The notes under the pieces were generated by a model, which did no database searches, had not been told where the DNA came from, and saw only the letters and a list, made by a program, of their open reading frames with translations. Of a stretch of DNA of 64,000 nt, positions 53,491-61,812 are shown in pieces (position 1 is the first letter of the stretch; the number at the start of each line of letters is the position of its first letter). The stretch is taken from NCBI GenBank assembly GCA_902550805.1, contig CACDAL010000006.1:1-64000 (forward strand), read 5' to 3'. Origin of the DNA: an uncultured Pelagibacteraceae bacterium (lineage in GTDB: Bacteria; Pseudomonadota; Alphaproteobacteria; Pelagibacterales; Pelagibacteraceae). The position numbers and the translations under genes are program-made.

Positions 53491-53552
53491 CGTAAATAAT
53501 CACCAGCTTCCTGAATAATTTTCCAGAGTTTACTTGCGTTTTCTTTATTCAT
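53484..53552 (-). pseudogene. 22-codon remnant or leader ORF MNKENASKLWKIIQEAGDYLRD, duplicated 5' end of the 51285-51512 gene
   Basis: Identical first 20 residues to the small gene, then RD and a TAG stop inside a hairpin arm. Confidence 0.75.
53494..53552. repeat. Direct repeat A, copy 2 (59 bp)
   Basis: 57/59 identical to 51454-51512. Confidence 0.98.
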
Positions 53553-54624
53553 CTTTTGGTAACCAAGAATTATACAAAGGATTATCTTTATCTATTGGGA
53601 GTTTAATATTTTTATTTTGTCTTGATGAATCATATACAGCTGTAACAAATTCTAATGATTTCCTAGCATCTAATAGAGTCACTTCATCGCTTGGTAAACC
53701 ATCTAACTTATTTGCAATTTCATCAAACATGCCTGCATACCAGGACTTAGGTTTCTTTATTTTTGATAATACTTCATCAATTTGATTTTGTGTTATGGGC
53801 GCTCTTGCTAAAAATTTCCATTTATCATCAGCAGGATTGTAGGGTTTGTCTGGAGAAGCTCCAGACTCTACTGTTAATCCCTCAAAACAAAATCGAAGTC
53901 TACTAGTATCATTTGCTGCTCCAAGTGTAATAGAGCTTGTAACTAAAGATCCATTTGACATCTCAATTGAAAGAGCGGCACAGTCTTCAACCTCAATATC
54001 ATTTACTCTAGTTGTTAATTTTGCAAATACATTTGAAACTGGACCTAAAATCATACTTACTAAATCATGAATATGAATTGAATGACTTAATATTGCACCA
54101 CCTTGTTCGCCCTCCCAAGTTCCTCTCCAAGGTTTAGAATAATAATCTTTTCCTCTATTCCAATGTGTTTCTAATGATGCAACAAGGGGTTTGCCCACAA
54201 GACCTGATTTAATTAGTGCTTTAAATTTAGAAAATCCTAAACCATATCGATATTGAAAAACTGGAAATATAAATTTACCTGTTTCTTTACTAATTTTTTC
54301 TAGTTCATCTATTTCTTTTAAACTAGATACTAATGGTTTTTCACAAATAACATGCTTTCCTGTCTCTAATGATTTTTTACAAGCAGAAAAATGTAAATGA
54401 GGTGGTAGACAAATATCAATAATATCAATTTCTTTTTCTTTTAAAACATCATCAAAATTAAGAGAAACTTTTGTTTTATTGTTTGAATGTAAAATTTTAT
54501 CAATAGCTTCTCTTGTTAAACCACACAAAGTATGAATATTAAATCTCTCAGATACTTTTTGAAAATCCTCAAAATGTTTAGCTCCTATATTGGTTCCAAT
54601 TACTCCAACTTGATATTTTTTCAT
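53545..54624 (-). CDS. Gfo/Idh/MocA family oxidoreductase
   Basis: YQVGVIGTNIGAKHFEDFQ; VICEKPLVSSLKEIDELEK. Confidence 0.88.
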   Translation of the reverse strand: MKKYQVGVIGTNIGAKHFEDFQKVSERFNIHTLCGLTREAIDKILHSNNKTKVSLNFDDVLKEKEIDIIDICLPPHLHFSACKKSLETGKHVICEKPLVSSLKEIDELEKISKETGKFIFPVFQYRYGLGFSKFKALIKSGLVGKPLVASLETHWNRGKDYYSKPWRGTWEGEQGGAILSHSIHIHDLVSMILGPVSNVFAKLTTRVNDIEVEDCAALSIEMSNGSLVTSSITLGAANDTSRLRFCFEGLTVESGASPDKPYNPADDKWKFLARAPITQNQIDEVLSKIKKPKSWYAGMFDEIANKLDGLPSDEVTLLDARKSLEFVTAVYDSSRQNKNIKLPIDKDNPLYNSWLPKDE

Positions 54625-55631
54625 TTTTTTTCAGCTTGTTCTTGAGCTTTTATTGCAAGTTCCATTGAAAGGTAGGTTAGTTCTTGTGGACATGCAGTCT
54701 CAGTTCTATTTAAAACATCATGAATTAAATTACTGAAGTAGGGAAGTTTAACAGCAGAACAATCAATGTGTTTAACCTCATTATTGTTTGCTAAAAACAA
54801 ATGATTACCTTTTTCAGATTTTGCTAGATCGGTATACTTTCTTATTTCTATAAAACCTTTATCTCCAAGTATTAATAATCTACCATCTCCCCAAGTTGGA
54901 AGTGCATCTGGAGTAAACCAATCAAGACGAACATAACAATGCCCACCATTTCCAGTTAAATTAACTTCACCAAAATCCTGAAAGCCAGGTAGTTCTTTTT
55001 TTGTAGTATTTTCTACTAATGCATGGTTGATTTTTGCTTCATTTGAATTTGTAAAAACTAAAAATTGGTGAATTTGGTGTGAACCTATATCGGTAATAAT
55101 TCCACCATAACTTTCACGATCATAAAACCATTCAGGTCTTTCATAATTCCCTTGTCTATGCGGACCTGTGCCAATTGTTTGTTTTACTTTGCCTATCTTA
55201 CCTTCAGTTACTAATTCCTCAGCTTTTGCAACTGCCGCAACATGAAACCTTTCTGAAAAATTTACAGACCATATTTTACCTGAATCTTTAACTGTTTTTT
55301 TGAGATCACTTAATTGATTTAAAGTTGTACAGCCTGGCTTATCCACCATAACATCTTTACCAGCATTCATTACTTGAATAGCAAGACTAGCTCTATCTTT
55401 TGGAATAGATGATATTAAAATCATATCAATACTTTGATCTTCTAAAATTTGTAATTTTTCATCAACTCTTTTAATTTTTGGATATTTTTTATTAAATTCT
55501 TTTAAGGTTAAGGGAGAGCCATCTGTCCACCAGCTTTCGCAAACACAACCTTCTTTTAACATTTCATCAAGCATGTCAAATATATGGCCATGATCGATAC
55601 CCATTACACCTATTTTTAGAGGCTTGTTCAT
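54621..55631 (-). CDS. Gfo/Idh/MocA family oxidoreductase
   Basis: KIGVMGIDHGHIFDML; VMVDKPGCTTLNQL; GGIITDIGSHQIHQFL. Confidence 0.87.
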   Translation of the reverse strand: MNKPLKIGVMGIDHGHIFDMLDEMLKEGCVCESWWTDGSPLTLKEFNKKYPKIKRVDEKLQILEDQSIDMILISSIPKDRASLAIQVMNAGKDVMVDKPGCTTLNQLSDLKKTVKDSGKIWSVNFSERFHVAAVAKAEELVTEGKIGKVKQTIGTGPHRQGNYERPEWFYDRESYGGIITDIGSHQIHQFLVFTNSNEAKINHALVENTTKKELPGFQDFGEVNLTGNGGHCYVRLDWFTPDALPTWGDGRLLILGDKGFIEIRKYTDLAKSEKGNHLFLANNNEVKHIDCSAVKLPYFSNLIHDVLNRTETACPQELTYLSMELAIKAQEQAEKK

Positions 55632-56459
55632 TTAATATTTACCTATTTTTTTTGATCCACTATAGAAGATTTTATTTAATTCGTCGTTTGCTTTTCTTCT
55701 AACTTCAACATTTTTAGAATCCATTAGTTGCTTAGCCCTTGGAGCGTATTCATGATATTTAAAATTATCTTCACCTCTTGCTTTTTGAACATACATTTTG
55801 CCTAAAACTTGATCGACATCACTACCTATGTAACTTTGAATAACAAAACCAATTCTTCTATCTTTGCTATGATTTAAACCAGAGCCATGCACTATTTTAG
55901 GATGATGCAAAGACATTTGTCCTGCTTTTAAAACAACTGGTTTAGTTTCTTCTAATGGAACATTTTCTACTGTTTGACCTCTAGTTAATAAATTACCTTC
56001 GTCAAATTTTTGATTATGTTCTTTTAAACCATCTTTATGAGAACCTACCCACATTCTCATGCAACCATTTTCTTCGCTTGTATCCGTTATCGCTATCCAC
56101 GCAGTTACCCAATTGTAAGGCTCTAATCCTATATACTTTGCATCCTGATGAAAGCTTACAAATCCTTTTTCTGATGGGTTTTTAATAAAAAGAGTAGTTC
56201 CACAAACTAAAATATTTTTTCCAATTATGCTTTCAACTGCATTTAGAATTTTTTCATTATGTGAAACTTTATCAAATACTGGAGAAATTAAGTGAACATA
56301 ATTTCTACCAGAATCTTCTAGTTCTTTAGGCCATTTATTTTCAATAAATTCAATTTCATTTCTAATTTCATTGGCTTCATCTTTAGTCAAAACATTCACA
56401 GGAGAAACATAACCTTCGTCATTATATTGTTTGAGTTGATTTGAGGTTAAATAAGTCAT
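55632..56459 (-). CDS. Phytanoyl-CoA dioxygenase (PhyH) family protein
   Basis: FHQDAKYIGLEPYNWVTAWIAITDTSEENGCMRMWVGSHK; start trimmed to MTYLTSNQLKQY. Confidence 0.9.
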   Translation of the reverse strand: MTYLTSNQLKQYNDEGYVSPVNVLTKDEANEIRNEIEFIENKWPKELEDSGRNYVHLISPVFDKVSHNEKILNAVESIIGKNILVCGTTLFIKNPSEKGFVSFHQDAKYIGLEPYNWVTAWIAITDTSEENGCMRMWVGSHKDGLKEHNQKFDEGNLLTRGQTVENVPLEETKPVVLKAGQMSLHHPKIVHGSGLNHSKDRRIGFVIQSYIGSDVDQVLGKMYVQKARGEDNFKYHEYAPRAKQLMDSKNVEVRRKANDELNKIFYSGSKKIGKY

Positions 56460-56492
56460 ATTGTTTTTTGAATAAAATTTTTTCAAGAATAT

Positions 56493-57272
56493 ATGAATTG
56501 TACAATTTCATCTATACATTATTGTCCAGTCAAATCTGTGTCTTTTCAAAGTATAGAGAAATGTGATATTACAAAAAATCTTGGGATGGCTAATGATAGA
56601 ATGTTTGCTTTTTCAAGAAGTGTCGATTTAGAAAAAGCAAAAATAATTGAAAAAAATCCCAATGAAAGAAAATTAAATAATTTTTTAACATTAAAAAACT
56701 CACCTATTTTAAATAAATATAATTTTTCTTACAAAAATAAAATATTAACTCTTACTCAAGATAATAAAGATTTAATATCAATATCTGCGGATGATCAAAA
56801 TGAGAGATTGCAGCTTTCAAATAGATTAATGGAGCTAGAAAATTCATTAATAAAGCCTATTTTTTTATTAAAAAATACCGACTTTCCATTTTATGACACC
56901 TCTCACTCAAACAATGTTTTTAACTCAATGTCCCTAATTAATCTGAATAGCATTAAAGATTTTGAAAATAAAATTAATGAAAAAATTGAGCTTCAAAGAT
57001 TTAGAGCAAATTTTTATGTGGATGGAATCGAAGCTTGGGAAGAACGTAATTGGATAGGAAAAATTATTAAAATAAACAACGTTTCTTTTAAAGTTGAAAA
57101 AAATATTCCAAGATGTGTTGCTATAAATTTAAAACCAAAAACAGATGATAATTCTTTAAATTTACTACAATCATTAAAAAAAACTTATAATCACTTTGAT
57201 ATGGGAATTTATTTAGCTGCAGTAAGCAATGGAAATATAGAAGTTGGAAACAAAATAGAAGTTAACACATAA
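56493..57272 (+). CDS. MOSC domain protein
   Basis: YYCPVKSVSFQSIEKCDI; RFRANFYVDGIEAWEE; RCVAINLKP. Confidence 0.88.
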   Translation: MNCTISSIHYCPVKSVSFQSIEKCDITKNLGMANDRMFAFSRSVDLEKAKIIEKNPNERKLNNFLTLKNSPILNKYNFSYKNKILTLTQDNKDLISISADDQNERLQLSNRLMELENSLIKPIFLLKNTDFPFYDTSHSNNVFNSMSLINLNSIKDFENKINEKIELQRFRANFYVDGIEAWEERNWIGKIIKINNVSFKVEKNIPRCVAINLKPKTDDNSLNLLQSLKKTYNHFDMGIYLAAVSNGNIEVGNKIEVNT

Positions 57273-57339
57273 AAATTTATTTTAATCAACCTGCAATTGT
57301 ATTTTTGAGACTGTACAAATATCTTCTATTTTGATTTAC

Positions 57340-57364
57340 TCTCCGATTAACTTAATTAGGGAGA
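57340..57364 (+). promoter_or_regulatory. Possible 5'UTR hairpin covering the ehuB Shine-Dalgarno
   Basis: TCTCC (57340-57344) complementary to GGAGA-type 57360-57364 immediately before ATG 57370. Confidence 0.4.
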
Positions 57365-57369
57365 AAAAA

Positions 57370-58215
57370 ATGAGTAGATTAATAAAATTGTTTACAGTTT
57401 TACTTGTTCTTCTTTTCAGCATTTCATCAGTTAGCGCTAAAACATTAACTGAAAGACTTGCGGATGGACACAAGTTGAGACTTGGTTTTGGTACTGCTGT
57501 GCCATGGGCTTATGCTGGCGATAATGGTGAAGCTTTAGGATTTGTTAACATGATAGCATTAACAGTACTTGAAGAAATGGGAATTACAGAGCACGAAACC
57601 AAAGTTTTTGAGTGGTCAGGTTTAATTCCAGGAATTAATGCAGATCGTTCAGACATGATAACTGGAGGTATGTATATTTTAAAAAGCAGATGTGAAAATA
57701 TAGACTTTTCTGATCCAATAGGAGTATTTGGTGATGCAATGTTGGTTCCTAAAGGAAATCCTAAAGGAATTAATAATTATGCAGACGTTGTTAGAACAGG
57801 AGCTACACTTGTTACCGGTACTGGTTTCAATACCGTAGAAGCTGCTAAAAAATTTGGCGTACCTGATAGTCAAATGTTATTAGTAGAAGGTGAAGTAGGA
57901 ATACTTGCAGCTATGAAAGCAGGAAGAGCTGATGCGGCAGTTCAAACTTTTTTTGGCGCAAAAGAGCATGAAGAAAAAACTGGTGGTGCATTTGAAGTAA
58001 CTGATCCTAAGGCTATGCCAAAAGAAACTGTAAACGTTGTCGGAATTGGTTTTAGAAAAAGTGATGATAAATTCAGAGAAGCATTCAATGCTGCTTTAGC
58101 TAAAGTTTTAGCTAATCCAGGTAAAATGTTAGAGAGAGCTGGTAAGTATGGGTATGATAAAGCTCAACTTCCTCCTCCAGATATGACTACAGAGTGGGCT
58201 TGTTCAACTAAGTAG
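57370..58215 (+). CDS. ehuB: Ectoine/hydroxyectoine-type (amino acid family) ABC transporter substrate-binding protein
   Basis: Signal peptide; TLTERLADGHKLRLGFGTAVPWAYAGDNGEALGFVN. Confidence 0.82.
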   Translation: MSRLIKLFTVLLVLLFSISSVSAKTLTERLADGHKLRLGFGTAVPWAYAGDNGEALGFVNMIALTVLEEMGITEHETKVFEWSGLIPGINADRSDMITGGMYILKSRCENIDFSDPIGVFGDAMLVPKGNPKGINNYADVVRTGATLVTGTGFNTVEAAKKFGVPDSQMLLVEGEVGILAAMKAGRADAAVQTFFGAKEHEEKTGGAFEVTDPKAMPKETVNVVGIGFRKSDDKFREAFNAALAKVLANPGKMLERAGKYGYDKAQLPPPDMTTEWACSTK

Positions 58216-58235
58216 TATTAAAAATATAATTATTA

Positions 58236-58273
58236 ATCAGGCGACTTAAAAATAAAGTCGCCTGATTTTTTTT
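58236..58273 (+). terminator. Intrinsic terminator between ehuB and ehuC
   Basis: ATCAGGCGACTT-aaaaata-AAGTCGCCTGAT perfect 12-bp stem followed by T tract. Confidence 0.9.
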
Positions 58274-58294
58274 AAATTAATTTAAGGTAATACA

Positions 58295-58966
58295 GTGAGC
58301 TATTTTGCATTTTTAGCTGAACACGGGACGACATTACTTCTAGGAACAGTCACTACTATAAAGGTTTTGATATGTTCTATGATTTTATATGTAATTATTT
58401 CTATGATTTTTGGTTTGATGCGTTTATCCAAAAATCTAATTATTCAAGGAATAGCTACTGTATATATAGAATTTTTTAGAGGAACTTCATTATTAGTCCA
58501 ACTGTTTTGGGTCTATTATGTTTTGCCTTTTTTTGGGCTTTCATTAGAAGCTTTTGTTGCAGGAGTTGTTGCCCTGGGAATGAATTTTGGAGCTTATGGA
58601 GCTGAAATAGTAAGAGGAGGAATATTAGCTGTCCCCAAAGGACAATGGGAAGCCGCGCATGCCCTTAATTTTAGTCCTGCAAAAAGAATTAAAAGAATAA
58701 TTATTCCACAAATATTTCCAATTATTTTGCCACCTGCAGCAAATTTAACTGTAGAACTTTTAAAAGCTACTGCATTAGTTGCGCTTGTTACAGTAGTTGA
58801 TTTAACTTTTGAAGCGAAACAAATTAATTCAATTACTTGGCTTTCAGCTCAATGTTTTGGAACAGCTTTATTAATTTACTATATTATAGCTCGCTTTGCA
58901 CTTGTACCTTTTTTAAGATGGCTAGAAGTTTTAGCTGCAAGAAAAGTTGGAAGAGGAAAGGCTTAA
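58295..58966 (+). CDS. ehuC: Amino acid-type ABC transporter permease (EhuC-like), GTG start
   Basis: EFFRGTSLLVQLFWVYYVLPFFG, EIVRGGILAVPKGQWEAAHALNFS. Confidence 0.82.
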   Translation: MSYFAFLAEHGTTLLLGTVTTIKVLICSMILYVIISMIFGLMRLSKNLIIQGIATVYIEFFRGTSLLVQLFWVYYVLPFFGLSLEAFVAGVVALGMNFGAYGAEIVRGGILAVPKGQWEAAHALNFSPAKRIKRIIIPQIFPIILPPAANLTVELLKATALVALVTVVDLTFEAKQINSITWLSAQCFGTALLIYYIIARFALVPFLRWLEVLAARKVGRGKA

Positions 58967-58970
58967 TATT

Positions 58971-59648
58971 ATGGAAATGGGTTTTAGATGGGATTTTGCA
59001 TACGAAATATTGCCGAATATGTTATGGGCAACTTTAAATACTATAATTGCTGCGGGAGTAGGATATGCGATAGCTCTTGTTGTTGGTTTATTTTTTTTAT
59101 TAGGTCAAAGAACACCATCAAAAATTATAAATGGAATAAACAGAGAAATAGTTGAATTTATTCGTTCAACACCACTTTTGATACAGTTATTTTTTGTATA
59201 TTTTGTTTTACCTCAATTTGGAATAACTTTATCAGCTTGGCTTTGTGGGATGATTACAATTGGACTTCATTTTGGAACTTACCTTTCTGAAGTTTACAGA
59301 GGAGCTTTGGAAGGTGTTTCAAAAGCTCAGTGGGAAGCATGTAGAGCACTAAACTTTTCCACAACTTATACTTATAGAAAAATTGTTTTACCTCAGGCTT
59401 TTCCAATAGCAATTCCAGGTATGGGAAATTATTTAGTAGGAATTTTTAAAGATACTCCTTTGTTATCGACAATTGGTGTCGCAGAACTATTTCATGCAGC
59501 AACGGCAGTAGGAGGATACAATTATAGATACTTGGAACCTTACACAATGGTTGGTATAATATTTTTAATTCTTTCTATTCCTGCCGCAATGTGGGTAAGA
59601 AAATTAGAGAGAACTGTAAATGTAGCTCAAGGAAAAATAAAACAATAA
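58971..59648 (+). CDS. ehuD: Amino acid-type ABC transporter permease (EhuD-like)
   Basis: EFIRSTPLLIQLFFVYFVLPQFG, EVYRGALEGVSKAQWEACRALNFS; ATG at 58971. Confidence 0.82.
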   Translation: MEMGFRWDFAYEILPNMLWATLNTIIAAGVGYAIALVVGLFFLLGQRTPSKIINGINREIVEFIRSTPLLIQLFFVYFVLPQFGITLSAWLCGMITIGLHFGTYLSEVYRGALEGVSKAQWEACRALNFSTTYTYRKIVLPQAFPIAIPGMGNYLVGIFKDTPLLSTIGVAELFHAATAVGGYNYRYLEPYTMVGIIFLILSIPAAMWVRKLERTVNVAQGKIKQ

Positions 59649-59660
59649 TAGATTAATATT

Positions 59661-60452
59661 ATGGAAAATAAAAATTCTGATGAAATAATAGTAAAATTTG
59701 AAGAAGTAACAAAACAATATGGCGACCTAGTAGTTTTAGACAAACTTAATTTGGATATCAAAAAAAATGAAATGGTTTCAATTATTGGGCCATCAGGATC
59801 AGGCAAAACAACAGTTCTACGAGTTTTAATGACTTTAGAAAAAATTAATGGAGGAGTTATCCATTTAGATGGTGAAACTCTTACACATATGAATTTAAAT
59901 GGCAAACAAGTTGAAGCTAATGAAAAATATTTAAGAGAAAGACGTTCAAAAATTGGAATGGTATTTCAACAATTTAATCTTTTTCCCCATATGACAGCTC
60001 TACAAAACTGCATTGAAGCACCAGTAGAAGTGCTTGGAATGAAAAAAGAAGAAGCCGAGGAAAGAGCTCTTGATTTGCTTGAATTAGTTGGGTTAACTGA
60101 CAAAAAAGATCAACATCCTTCAAGACTATCTGGAGGTCAACAACAAAGAGTAGCGATAGCCAGAGCGCTAGCAATGAGACCAAAAGTTATGCTTTTAGAT
60201 GAAATTACTTCAGCTTTAGACCCAGAAGTTGTTGGAGAAGTTCTTAACGTTATTAGATCATTAAACAAAGAACATAATTTAACCATGATAATGGTTACTC
60301 ACCAAATGGGTTTTGCTAGAGAAATATCGGATCGGGTTTGTTTTTTTAATGACGGTAAAATTTTTGAACAAGGACCTCCTGAAAAATTATTTGGTGATCC
60401 ACAAAACGAAAGAACAAAACAATTCTTACATGCTGTTCTTGATGCAAATTAA
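59661..60452 (+). CDS. ehuA: Amino acid-type ABC transporter ATP-binding protein (EhuA-like)
   Basis: GPSGSGKTTVLR, LSGGQQQRVAIARALAM. Confidence 0.85.
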   Translation: MENKNSDEIIVKFEEVTKQYGDLVVLDKLNLDIKKNEMVSIIGPSGSGKTTVLRVLMTLEKINGGVIHLDGETLTHMNLNGKQVEANEKYLRERRSKIGMVFQQFNLFPHMTALQNCIEAPVEVLGMKKEEAEERALDLLELVGLTDKKDQHPSRLSGGQQQRVAIARALAMRPKVMLLDEITSALDPEVVGEVLNVIRSLNKEHNLTMIMVTHQMGFAREISDRVCFFNDGKIFEQGPPEKLFGDPQNERTKQFLHAVLDAN

Positions 60453-61762
60453 TTTTGATTTTCCTTACTAGATAAATCTACACCAGCATCAGGATCTAAC
60501 TCCATACCTAGCGGTGTAATATTTCTTGGCATTGGTGTAAATGTATTATCAGGATTTTCTTCAGTTGATCTTCTGGTCATTCTATAAATTCCAAATACAC
60601 CAATTAAAGTTTGAAAAATAAATAAAAAAATAAATATACCGTTAGGACCAAAATGTCTCATAAAAAATGAACACACAAACGGAGCAGACATTGCACTTAG
60701 TCCGAATATGATTTGCATACCAGCACCCGCAGATACAAATTTTTCTTTTGGTAAAAAATCATTTACATAAGCAAGATTAAGGGAAAACAATGGTAGAGAC
60801 ATCCCCGCATAAAGACTTATAAATATATAAAACAACATTCTATGATTAGTAATATGTTGAAGTACAGTTTTCCAATTAGAAGATAGATTTATAAAGTCCG
60901 GCGACACTGAAACAGAAAAATAACATAAAACTGTTAATACAGAGCCTAATAACGCTGTAATAATTAATATAAATCTTCTATCAAAACGATCCGATAAATA
61001 TCCTATTGGCCACTGGAATATAGCTCCTGAAAGTGTAATTAAAAATAAATATAAAGAAATTTCTAAAACTGAAAAATTCATTAAAGCTCCAAAAACCGCA
61101 CCCATTGTAAATATTGCTGGATGAATAAATCCTACACAAAACATACTAAATGTTGCAAGAGGAGAAATTTTATATAATTCTTTTATTTTAATTCGAGATG
61201 TTTTTTTAAAAGTCGGTGGTTTACGTTTTGTAAGAAGTATAGGCACTAATGCAATGGATAGTAGTAACGAAACTAAAATGAACGGTTCATAATTTTTTGG
61301 ATTATTAAAATTTAAAAGAAGAGTTCCTAAACCAATTCCCACAAAAGTTATTATCATATAAATTGATAAAACTTTTCCACGTGTTTTATTAGTTGCTCTA
61401 TCGTTAAGCCAGCTTTCAACAACTACAAATATACTTATAATACTGAAGCCAGTCATAAATCTTCCAAATATCCAAACATATGGATCAACAATAACTGAAT
61501 GCAGCAAAATACTTAAAGATGCTGTTGAAGCAAAAGCAGCAAAAACTCTAATATGTCCAACTTTACCTACTAAATTTGGAACAACATTTGCACCAACAAA
61601 ATATCCTATAAAATATCCAGACATTAGAGCGCCTGTTGCTATAATATTGAAATTTTCCAAGACCGCTCTTAGTCCTAATAAATTACCCTGTAAACCATGC
61701 GCTATTATAAGAACACCATAACCAAGAAAAAGTGCCCAAGAATTTTTAATAAGATTTCCCAT
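60449..61762 (-). CDS. MFS transporter
   Basis: Twelve hydrophobic helices; YLSDRFDRRFI motif. Confidence 0.87.
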   Translation of the reverse strand: MGNLIKNSWALFLGYGVLIIAHGLQGNLLGLRAVLENFNIIATGALMSGYFIGYFVGANVVPNLVGKVGHIRVFAAFASTASLSILLHSVIVDPYVWIFGRFMTGFSIISIFVVVESWLNDRATNKTRGKVLSIYMIITFVGIGLGTLLLNFNNPKNYEPFILVSLLLSIALVPILLTKRKPPTFKKTSRIKIKELYKISPLATFSMFCVGFIHPAIFTMGAVFGALMNFSVLEISLYLFLITLSGAIFQWPIGYLSDRFDRRFILIITALLGSVLTVLCYFSVSVSPDFINLSSNWKTVLQHITNHRMLFYIFISLYAGMSLPLFSLNLAYVNDFLPKEKFVSAGAGMQIIFGLSAMSAPFVCSFFMRHFGPNGIFIFLFIFQTLIGVFGIYRMTRRSTEENPDNTFTPMPRNITPLGMELDPDAGVDLSSKENQN

Positions 61763-61812
61763 TTTTGTGTGACTATGCCTTTTGTATAAAAAAGCAAGTA
61801 GTTAGTTTTTTA

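Noticed and set aside
53468-53492. tRNA T-arm-like sequence (GGTTCAACC on minus strand) near the insertion
   Set aside because: Loop length and stem do not fit a T-arm and no acceptor or anticodon arm could be found nearby, so a tRNA attachment site is not supported.
55632-56459. PhyH protein as ectoine hydroxylase EctD because ehu-type transporter genes are close
   Set aside because: It sits in a divergent operon with Gfo/Idh enzymes, no ectABC genes are present, and the sequence reads as a generic PhyH protein.
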